Source: GCA-002282575 sp964519885
Lineage (GTDB): Bacteria; Pseudomonadota; Gammaproteobacteria; Thiomicrospirales; Thiomicrospiraceae
Direction of reading: 5' to 3'
Assembly (NCBI GenBank): GCA_964519885.1
Contig: CAZFLX010000006.1
Coordinates: 28,295 to 92,294 of the forward strand
Length of the DNA stretch: 64,000 bases
This document shows positions 33,992 to 40,799 of the stretch, in pieces. Below the pieces are notes generated by a model. The model searched no databases. It saw only the letters and a program-made list of their open reading frames with translations, and had not been told where the DNA came from. Position 1 is the stretch's first letter, and every line of letters starts with the position of its first letter. Both the position numbers and the translations under genes were made by a program.

Positions 33992-34555
33992 TTAAAGTTG
34001 ACGTGCTTCTTGAATAATCACAGGCTCTTTAGGTACGTCTTGATGCATACCATTGCGCCCCGTTGGAACACTACGAATTTCATTCACCGTTTTCATACCA
34101 TCAACGACTTTACCGAATACCGCATAACCCCAAGCGCGTGGTGTTTTTTCACGGAAATCTAAAAAATCATTGTTGGTGGTGTTAATAAAAAACTGTGCAG
34201 TGGCAGAGTGAGGATCGTTGGTACGCGCCATGGCTAGAGTACCAATGGTGTTTTTTAAGCCATTGTCTGCTTCATTTTCAACAGGCGCTAGTGTCGATTT
34301 TTGGTTCATATCGGGTGTGAAGCCACCACCTTGAATCATGAAGTCTTTAATCACTCGGTGGAAAATGGTGCCATTATAATGACCGTTTTTAACATAGGTT
34401 AAGAAGTTAGCCACCGTTTTAGGGGCTTTATCGGCATACAACTCAACGGTAATATCGCCATGATTGGTTTTGAATAATACTTTCGGGTTATCAGCTAAAG
34501 CTTCAGTGGTAGACATAGCGAATAATACTCCTAATACTGCTAAAAAACGACGCAT
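33992..34555 (-). CDS. Periplasmic peptidyl-prolyl cis-trans isomerase (cyclophilin)
   Basis: A 187-aa cyclophilin with a signal peptide (1 to about 21, ALA-DN), so periplasmic. The catalytic region FHRVIKDFMIQGGGF holds the active-site arginine, and NDPHSATAQFFIN and YAVFGKVVDGM follow as in PpiA. It lies just upstream of lpxH, a common pairing for ppi genes in proteobacteria. Substrates are probably outer-membrane or periplasmic proteins. Confidence 0.92.
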   Translation of the reverse strand: MRRFLAVLGVLFAMSTTEALADNPKVLFKTNHGDITVELYADKAPKTVANFLTYVKNGHYNGTIFHRVIKDFMIQGGGFTPDMNQKSTLAPVENEADNGLKNTIGTLAMARTNDPHSATAQFFINTTNNDFLDFREKTPRAWGYAVFGKVVDGMKTVNEIRSVPTGRNGMHQDVPKEPVIIQEARQL

Positions 34556-34608
34556 GCTGGGATGCTCCTTGTGAATGATTGATAAAATTATAACATATCA
34601 AGCTTGAT

Positions 34609-35832
34609 CTAATGACTCAGCTCAAACGCAACCATATATTCAACTTGTTCTACACTGATTGCGGTCATACATACCGGTTGAGAACATGGTGTTTTACGGT
34701 GATTAGATGCTGAAACGCAAGGTGCACAGGCAAGACCCGCCCAAATAGGGATGCTGTTGCCGAGCGAGCCATAGAGCGTCGGTGTTTCTGGGCCAAACAG
34801 AACAAAGGTTTTCAACGGCGTAATGGCCGAAAAGTGCCCAGGACCAGAGTCATTGGTTACCATAAGGGTGCTGATGGTGTAGAGCGTTGGTAATTCAGCG
34901 AATTTAACACCACCGGCAAAGTTAATCACGCGGTCACTATCGCAGACTTGTTTAAGAAGCTCCGCTTCTGCTCGTTCTGCCGGTGCGCCCGTAATGAGAA
35001 TGACAATGTCGTCAAAACGGCTGAGTAAACGACGCATGAGTTCTGCGTAACGCTCTTTGGGCCAGCGTCGTTGTGGTAGCAATTCAGAAGCATTCGGGTT
35101 GATTAATACAATACGCCTATTGTTAAGCGTTTGATCGGGGCAAAGTAAAGCAATGCGCTGGCGCATTTCAGCTTGTGCACTTTCGCTAACGCTAACTTGT
35201 GCCAACTCGATGTCATCATCACTGATGTGAACCTTAGCATAAGGTACTTCATCCGCTTCACATTCAAGGCTATAAACCAGTGCAACAAAGCTTTTGGCAA
35301 CATGTTGATGGGCATTGTAAGCTACTTTATGCGTGAGCATAAAACCACGCCATAAGCCTTCGTTGTGAAAGCTATGAAAACCAACGCGGCGCCAGGCTCC
35401 TGAAAGTCCCGTTAATAATGCGCTGACGCGAGAGAAAAGTTCCAAATCAATGACGGTATCAATCTGATTGCGACGACACCAAACCAAGTAGCGCAGGCTG
35501 TCCCACAATAAGGTGAATAAATTGTCTTCACGAAGGGTAAACACATTTTCGCGTTTTACCGTGTCTAATAATTCTAAACTGGGGCGGTTTTTAGCAAAAA
35601 TAACGAAATAGAGTTCGGCATTCAATTTATCGCGTGCGCGACGCATAGCCGGATCAGCAATAATGGTACTACCCATTTCGGAAAGTTCAACAAAAAGAAT
35701 ACGTTGGATAGCCGGCGCTTCCTGACTGGCCTGGTTGCGGAACCAGTCTTGAATGCTGACCCATAAACTCGCTAAAAAGGTCAGGGGAATGCCGAGCCAG
35801 TAATCTAGCTGGCGCATGGTATCAACGCGCAT
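34609..35832 (-). CDS. Glycosyltransferase family 9 (heptosyltransferase-like)
   Basis: A 407-aa GT9 enzyme of the ADP-heptose:LPS heptosyltransferase group. The N-terminal domain has ILFVELSEMGSTI. The C-terminal nucleotide-sugar domain has RRIVLINPNAS, VTNDSGPGHFSAI and the cysteine motif CAPC...CSQPVCM. An extra N-terminal stretch of about 40 residues is amphipathic and may bind membrane. The ATG at 35832 has AAGGA 10 bases upstream; M6 is an alternative. The sugar and acceptor are unknown. Its neighbours, a GT39 and a flippase-like gene, suggest LPS core or O-chain assembly. Confidence 0.83.
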   Translation of the reverse strand: MRVDTMRQLDYWLGIPLTFLASLWVSIQDWFRNQASQEAPAIQRILFVELSEMGSTIIADPAMRRARDKLNAELYFVIFAKNRPSLELLDTVKRENVFTLREDNLFTLLWDSLRYLVWCRRNQIDTVIDLELFSRVSALLTGLSGAWRRVGFHSFHNEGLWRGFMLTHKVAYNAHQHVAKSFVALVYSLECEADEVPYAKVHISDDDIELAQVSVSESAQAEMRQRIALLCPDQTLNNRRIVLINPNASELLPQRRWPKERYAELMRRLLSRFDDIVILITGAPAERAEAELLKQVCDSDRVINFAGGVKFAELPTLYTISTLMVTNDSGPGHFSAITPLKTFVLFGPETPTLYGSLGNSIPIWAGLACAPCVSASNHRKTPCSQPVCMTAISVEQVEYMVAFELSH

Positions 35833-35882
35833 GGATAGTCGTCCTTGGAAATTTCTGAGAAAAAAAGGGATGGGGGTGTGGG

Positions 35883-35931
35883 GGAAGGGCTACACGAAAA
35901 TAAGTTGGTGTCGATTGATTGATGCCCTTCC
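35883..35931. repeat. 8-bp inverted repeat upstream of the GT9 gene
   Basis: GGAAGGGC (35883-35890) and GCCCTTCC (35924-35931) are perfect complements separated by 33 bases. The element lies in the 147-base gap between the flippase-like gene and the GT9 gene, within the expected mRNA leader. Confidence 0.55.
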
Positions 35932-35956
35932 AACCACGCAACACTGAGAATAGGAA

Positions 35957-35989
35957 GTCTGAATAAGAAGCAAAGCGCATTATTCAGAC
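35957..35989. repeat. 10-bp inverted repeat at the 3' end of the flippase-like gene
   Basis: GTCTGAATAA (35957-35966) and TTATTCAGAC (35980-35989) pair perfectly around 13 bases. One arm contains the stop codon of the flippase-like gene. There is no T-run after it, so it is more likely an mRNA-stability hairpin than an intrinsic terminator. Confidence 0.7.
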
Positions 35990-36933
35990 CTTTCCTTATT
36001 TAGTGGATGGCGTTGGTTGTTTTGCCACCATTGTTTGTTGTGAATAAAAAACCATAAACCAGGTAAACTAGCTGCTACCAAGGTTAAGCCGTAGATAACC
36101 GACATGGCTAAAACGGCTTCGGCAGGCGCGCCAATCAATGCAAAAATACCCACCATTGCACCTTCACGAATGCCCCAACCCGCAAAAGAAAGAGGTAGTA
36201 AAGTGAGCAAAATAACCGGGGGTATCACTGCCAAATAAACCATCAATTCAAAATCTAGACCAAGGGCTTGTCCTAAGGTCATGAGTACTAACATGGAAAA
36301 AAGATGCGTGATGACGGATAAGCCAAGCTGAAGGGCAATCGTGCGTCCATTGCGATAAACACGGGCAAAGCGACGTGAAAGTTTCTGTAAGCTTGACCAT
36401 AACGGAAAACGCCAGCGGGGTAGCTTATGCAAACATAGACCAAAGAGTGCACCTGAAAAACCGATAACCAAGATGATGGTGATGGTGAGGGTGATATGAC
36501 TGGGTAATAAATTGGGCAGCCAAATCAACGCTAAGGCACTGAGCAACAGTAGCCCCAGTAATCCAGCGATACGGTCGATGAATACGCCAAAAAAAGCTTC
36601 TTTATGGCTGTTTATGCGGTTGCCATTTTCTAGTACGCGGTAGGCATCACCACCAATGCTGGTGGGTAGCAACTGATTGAATAGCGAACCTTTGAAATAG
36701 CTTTTGACATAAAAGCGCGCATCGGGCGGATCTCCTAACCAACGTTGAATCAGGCTCCAACGGTAAGCGGCTGTTAGCGTGCTGGCTAGCTGCAACGCCA
36801 AAGCCAGTACTAATGAGAAGATGCCAATGTTAGAGATGTTGGTCCAAAGTTGTTCGTTATCCAGTCGATCGAATACCAGCCAAAGTAAACCGAGCGATAA
36901 ACCAACTTTTAACCATGCCAGTGCCGTTTTCAT
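35980..36933 (-). CDS. Lysylphosphatidylglycerol synthase TM-region (UPF0104) protein
   Basis: A 317-aa polytopic membrane protein (about eight helices) of the LPG_synthase_TM family, which includes MprF flippase domains and YbhN. The conserved segment YVKSYFKGSLFNQLLPTSIGGDAYRV (about 75-100) holds the N.LLP...GGD.. motif, and LPLSFAGWGIREGAMV appears near the C-terminus. It has no lysyl-transferase domain. A lipid-flipping role beside two glycosyltransferases is plausible (inference). Confidence 0.86.
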   Translation of the reverse strand: MKTALAWLKVGLSLGLLWLVFDRLDNEQLWTNISNIGIFSLVLALALQLASTLTAAYRWSLIQRWLGDPPDARFYVKSYFKGSLFNQLLPTSIGGDAYRVLENGNRINSHKEAFFGVFIDRIAGLLGLLLLSALALIWLPNLLPSHITLTITIILVIGFSGALFGLCLHKLPRWRFPLWSSLQKLSRRFARVYRNGRTIALQLGLSVITHLFSMLVLMTLGQALGLDFELMVYLAVIPPVILLTLLPLSFAGWGIREGAMVGIFALIGAPAEAVLAMSVIYGLTLVAASLPGLWFFIHNKQWWQNNQRHPLNKERSE

Positions 36934-36985
36934 GCAAAATGCTGTGTTTTACCAATTAAACCATGCATTATAAAAGAATTGCGCT

Positions 36986-38401
36986 TTAAGGGCGAATCTT
37001 TGCACCATAACAACGCAAGAATTGAAAGCCATCGCCACTGTAGGCTAATCGCTGACAATGACTAAATAGGTTATGCCAATCCAGCAATTGTCTTTCGGGG
37101 GGTAGAATGAGAATACCACTGGTTTGACTATCGGGTGAACCAAACCAAATATCGAATTGATCAAAACGATTATCCATTACCGTTACTTTAGTGGGACGGG
37201 CGTACCAAGCAATACGACTGGCATCCACCCAATGGCTAACGATTAAATTTTCATCTTTTTCGCGCAGTGCCTGAGCAATCTTCGCTGCTTCCTTCCAGCC
37301 AATTAAGTCTTGCGTTGGATTGGGTGACCAGTGTTCGGTGAGTTTGGGTGCGAGCGATAAGCCAAACATGACACAGGTAATCAAGAGTCCATATAGTATA
37401 TTGGCTTTAATAACCAGGTTGGCTGATGAATGGCTATTGACGAATTGGTGAGCGATGAGTGGCAAAAGGAGCACATAAAAAAATGCCAACCAATGCGGTA
37501 AGCTGGGCTCTTTGCCAGATGATAGCGTAAATACCAGTAGGCCAGGCAAGATAAATAAAATCAATTGCCGATTGTGTTGTGATGCCCAATGCTGTTTGAT
37601 ATTAACGATGACTTGCCAGCTAGCGAACCAAATAAGTGGTGTGTAAAGTAATAACTGACTTAACTGACTTTGAGCGAGATTGGTCCAGGTAAACGCATCG
37701 TCCGGACGACCGTGATTCAGTTGGTAGAGAATGGATATCCAGTCGTGTTGCGCATTCCAATACAAGATGGGCAAGGTGCAGATGCCCGCAATGATGATAC
37801 TTAACCAAAATCCCGATTGTGTCAACCAACGCCAACTGTATTGACTGTTTATCAGCACCAACAACAATCCTAGTGCTAATAGAATGCTAGTGTATTTGCT
37901 GAGTGCGCTCAGCCCGATTAAGAGTCCTATTAGCAGCCAGTTACCGATTCTGGGTTGGTTAAGCGTACGTTGTGCTTGCCATATCAGCGCAATGGCTAAG
38001 GGCAAGAGTAGCGTATCTGGCACCAAGCCAACACCCAGCGCGTGGGTAATGGGGATAAGGCTAAATAGTAGAATCGCTAAATTGGCACTGATAAGTGAGT
38101 GGGTGAGAAAACGCGTATATCCGTGCAGTAATAATAAGGTGAGGGTATAGCTGAGCATTGGCCATAAGCGTAATAGCCATTCCTGTTCTCCAAACACTAA
38201 AATAAGTGATTGCAACCAGCCAACCATTGGTGGATGGTCAAAATAACTCCAATCCAGAAATTTGCCGTAGAGTGCGTAATGAGCTTCATCAACCGTTAGG
38301 GGCGTGAAAAAGGCGAGGATGCCATGAACTGCCAGCGTAATCAATATGAGCTGTTTTAGCAATTGGGACGAGGAGAGGTGCTGATGGATTAAATGTGTCA
38401 T
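36986..38401 (-). CDS. Family 39 glycosyltransferase (ArnT/PMT-like)
   Basis: A 471-aa polytopic protein (11 or more helices) of the dolichyl-phosphate-mannose mannosyltransferase family. The first periplasmic loop carries the catalytic acid motif TVDEAHYALYGKFLD, followed by YFDHPPMVGW, as in ArnT-like enzymes that use polyprenyl-phosphate sugars. The acceptor could be lipid A, a glycolipid or a protein. It is the first gene of the minus-strand envelope cluster. A strong promoter and terminator unit lies directly upstream. Confidence 0.85.
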   Translation of the reverse strand: MTHLIHQHLSSSQLLKQLILITLAVHGILAFFTPLTVDEAHYALYGKFLDWSYFDHPPMVGWLQSLILVFGEQEWLLRLWPMLSYTLTLLLLHGYTRFLTHSLISANLAILLFSLIPITHALGVGLVPDTLLLPLAIALIWQAQRTLNQPRIGNWLLIGLLIGLSALSKYTSILLALGLLLVLINSQYSWRWLTQSGFWLSIIIAGICTLPILYWNAQHDWISILYQLNHGRPDDAFTWTNLAQSQLSQLLLYTPLIWFASWQVIVNIKQHWASQHNRQLILFILPGLLVFTLSSGKEPSLPHWLAFFYVLLLPLIAHQFVNSHSSANLVIKANILYGLLITCVMFGLSLAPKLTEHWSPNPTQDLIGWKEAAKIAQALREKDENLIVSHWVDASRIAWYARPTKVTVMDNRFDQFDIWFGSPDSQTSGILILPPERQLLDWHNLFSHCQRLAYSGDGFQFLRCYGAKIRP

Positions 38402-38413
38402 GGCGGTAAGTAT

Positions 38414-38442
38414 AAAACAAAAAGCCTGACCAAGGTCAGGCT
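38414..38442 (-). terminator. Rho-independent terminator of the putative small RNA
   Basis: On the minus strand the stem AGCCTGAC / GTCAGGCT with a 4-base loop is followed by T residues (TTTT, then G, then TTTT). It lies between the strong promoter at 38538-38566 and the GT39 ATG at 38401, so transcription from that promoter would largely stop here unless antiterminated. Confidence 0.82.
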
Positions 38443-38531
38443 AAACCCACAAATTAACCAGAGGAAGCTGGTAAAAATGGTAAACGCTCACAACACTTAA
38501 ACAAAAAACGGTTTAAGTTCTTTGCTTAAGT
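38414..38531 (-). ncRNA. Candidate small RNA (about 115 nt) or attenuator leader
   Basis: The unit begins about 7 bases after a consensus -10 and ends at an intrinsic terminator, with no ribosome-binding site plus ORF inside. Predicted structure: an 8-bp hairpin (ACTTAAAC / GTTTAAGT, 38511-38518 with 38495-38502) that can alternatively pair with 38526-38532, then a 5-bp hairpin (38457-38472) exposing CTTCCT, complementary to Shine-Dalgarno sequences, and then the terminator stem. This layout fits an Hfq-type regulatory RNA. It could instead be an attenuated leader of the downstream GT39 gene. I do not recognise a known family. Confidence 0.6.
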
Positions 38532-38537
38532 GGTTTA

Positions 38538-38566
38538 ATCATATTACCGCATTCTTATATTGTCAA
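38538..38566 (-). promoter_or_regulatory. Strong sigma-70 promoter
   Basis: On the minus strand a perfect -35 TTGACA (38566-38561) and a near-perfect -10 TATGAT (38543-38538) are spaced by exactly 17 bases. It is the best sigma-70 match I found in the window. It starts just after the yajQ stop and directs transcription into the 38414-38531 unit. Confidence 0.85.
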
Positions 38567-38587
38567 GTACTGAAATAAGAAAAATTA

Positions 38588-39079
38588 TCAATCGCGGAAA
38601 TTGTTAAATTGCAGTGGGCGTTCAAGGTCTTCCATGGCGCGAAGCATGGCGATGGCTTCTTGTAAATCATCCCGCTTCTTGCCTGTCACACGAACCGTAT
38701 CGCCTTGAATAGCGGCTTGTACTTTCATTTTTTTGTCTTTAATGGCTTTGGTAATTTTTTTCGCTAGGGTTGCATCAATGCCTTGATGAATGATCACGGT
38801 TTGTTTGGCGGTTTTTAATTGAATGTCAGGATCTTTACGTTCTATGGCGCGTGTATCAATGCCACGTTTAACTAATTTAGCGGTCAGGACATCGTACATT
38901 TGATCGAGCTGAAATTCTGATTCGGTGAGTAATTTCACCAGCATTTCTTTTTCATCAAGGGTAAAGTTAGAGTTAGTGCCTTTGAAGTCGAAACGTGAGG
39001 TGACTTCTTTGTTGGCTTGATCAACCGCATTAGCCAATTCGTGTTTATCGACTTCTGAAACGATATCAAATGAAGGCAT
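38588..39079 (-). CDS. yajQ: YajQ family nucleotide-binding protein
   Basis: A 163-aa protein with two RRM-like ferredoxin folds: MPSFDIVSEVDKHELANAVDQ at the start, SRFDFKGTNSNFTL, and the end IAMLRAMEDLERPLQFNNFRD, diagnostic for YajQ. Members bind nucleic acids or, in Xanthomonas, c-di-GMP as transcriptional co-regulators. Its ATG lies 73 bases from the divergent lon-like gene. It appears monocistronic. Confidence 0.95.
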   Translation of the reverse strand: MPSFDIVSEVDKHELANAVDQANKEVTSRFDFKGTNSNFTLDEKEMLVKLLTESEFQLDQMYDVLTAKLVKRGIDTRAIERKDPDIQLKTAKQTVIIHQGIDATLAKKITKAIKDKKMKVQAAIQGDTVRVTGKKRDDLQEAIAMLRAMEDLERPLQFNNFRD

Positions 39080-39152
39080 GGATTACTCCTTAAATAGATT
39101 AATGCGATAGAATAGCCATTCTATTGTTAAATTTCTAGCCATACAGGACAGG

Positions 39153-40799
39153 ATGCCGTCATTGATTTCCCCTTTAGCTAAAGAAGCACTCTATCAACAC
39201 ACTTCCGCCGAGACCTTGGCGAACATTGAACCCAGCCTAACGGGTATTTCGACTTTACACCCACGCGCAGCATCAGCCTTAACCGCTTTTTTACGTTCAC
39301 GTCGATCTAAGCATGTGATGGTCATGGATGAAGGCATAGAAGCTTGGCGAGATTGGTTGGTAGCTGAGGTGCAAGCTTTAGCATCGAGTCAGTATTTGTT
39401 AACGGGACGCGCGGTGCCGGTTATTTATGAACCTTCGCTGTCTGTTGCGCAATTATTGGGAACGGCTGTCGGTAATCATTTGCGTGAAGGGGTTTTACAT
39501 CGCGCGGATGGTGGTTTTTTAATTGTGCGTGTGGCTTCTTTACTACAAGTTAATGGTTTATGGCAGCTCATTAAGGGCGTGCTGCAAACGGGCAAATTGT
39601 CTGCAGATGATTGGTATGCAGTGCAAGGTCAACGCCTTAATGAAACTTTGCCCTTAGTCAATGATTGGTCAATTCAATTCCGTTTGATATTGGTGGGTGA
39701 TGCGGCGCATTTCTTTGCCTTAGAGGAAGCGGATAGTGATGTGGTCAATTTGTTTGAACGCTTGATTGAGTTTGAAGATTTCGCCCAACGAACTCCGCCG
39801 ATGGAACAAGCCTTGATGTCAGTGCTTTTGGCACGTTGCCAGTCTGATTTGGTGATGAATGTGGCTGCTGACGCTTTGGCGCTTTGTTGCGATCATGCCT
39901 CACGGCTAGCAGAAGATTCGTCTCGTTTGGCGTTGCAGATGGATCAGCTTGAATCCTTGCTATTACGAGCCCAGGATGAAGCCATTCAGCTAGGGCATGA
40001 ATTGATTGATGTAACCTCGCTGACTTTGGCTATAGATAATGACCGTTATGAAGCAGGCCGTTTGGAAGCTGATTATCGTCAAGCCATTACGGCCGGCTGG
40101 TTGTCAATCGCTACCAGTGGCGAAGCAGTAGGTCAGGTGAATGCGCTAACCGTTTACGAAGTGGGTCGTATGGCCTTTGGTCAACCCGTTAAAATCAGTG
40201 CGCAGACTTCACCCGGTAATGATGGCTTAGTCGATATTGAAAAAGAGGTGGATTTAGCGGGTCCGATTCACAGTAAAGGTATGTTGATTGTGCAGGGGTA
40301 TTTGCGCGGGCGGTTTATGCGTTCGCGTAGCATGGCACTCACCGCCAGTGTGGTGATGGAGCAGACTTATGAAGGGGTTGAGGGAGATAGTGCATCGGCT
40401 GCTGAAACCCTAGCTTTATTGTCTTCGATCGCTCAAATTCCGTTACGTCAAGATATTGCCGTTACCGGTGCAATGAATCAATTCGGAGATGTGCAAGCCG
40501 TTGGCGGTATTAATGAAAAAATTGAAGGTTTCTTTCGTTTGTGTGCCATGCGCGGCTTGACAGGCACGCAAGGAGTGTTGATACCGGCAGTGAATGTTCA
40601 GTCTTTAATGCTGGCTGAAGAGGTTAGAACAGCCTGCGAGTCAGGGAAGTTTCATATTTATTCTGTCACCCATCTCGATGAAGCGCTAGCCATGATGACG
40701 GCTATGCCAGCTGAGCAAGTCAATGAAAGGGTGTTGCAAGCGTTAGAGTTGATGAATCCGATTGCGTTAGAGCATGATGAAGAGACGCTTAACGCCTGA
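39153..40799 (+). CDS. Lon-related (YcbZ/LonH-type) protease
   Basis: A 548-aa protein of the lon-related putative protease family. The C-terminal S16 domain (about 325-530) has the catalytic dyad S413 (GDSASAAE) and K456 (GGINEKIEGF). The N-terminal part keeps the HRADGGFLIV...LLQVNGLWQLIKG block typical of this family, but I see no Walker A motif (GxxxxGK[ST]), as in the short YcbZ type. ATP-dependent unfolding is therefore doubtful. Its end overlaps comEC by 26 bases. Confidence 0.87.
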   Translation: MPSLISPLAKEALYQHTSAETLANIEPSLTGISTLHPRAASALTAFLRSRRSKHVMVMDEGIEAWRDWLVAEVQALASSQYLLTGRAVPVIYEPSLSVAQLLGTAVGNHLREGVLHRADGGFLIVRVASLLQVNGLWQLIKGVLQTGKLSADDWYAVQGQRLNETLPLVNDWSIQFRLILVGDAAHFFALEEADSDVVNLFERLIEFEDFAQRTPPMEQALMSVLLARCQSDLVMNVAADALALCCDHASRLAEDSSRLALQMDQLESLLLRAQDEAIQLGHELIDVTSLTLAIDNDRYEAGRLEADYRQAITAGWLSIATSGEAVGQVNALTVYEVGRMAFGQPVKISAQTSPGNDGLVDIEKEVDLAGPIHSKGMLIVQGYLRGRFMRSRSMALTASVVMEQTYEGVEGDSASAAETLALLSSIAQIPLRQDIAVTGAMNQFGDVQAVGGINEKIEGFFRLCAMRGLTGTQGVLIPAVNVQSLMLAEEVRTACESGKFHIYSVTHLDEALAMMTAMPAEQVNERVLQALELMNPIALEHDEETLNA

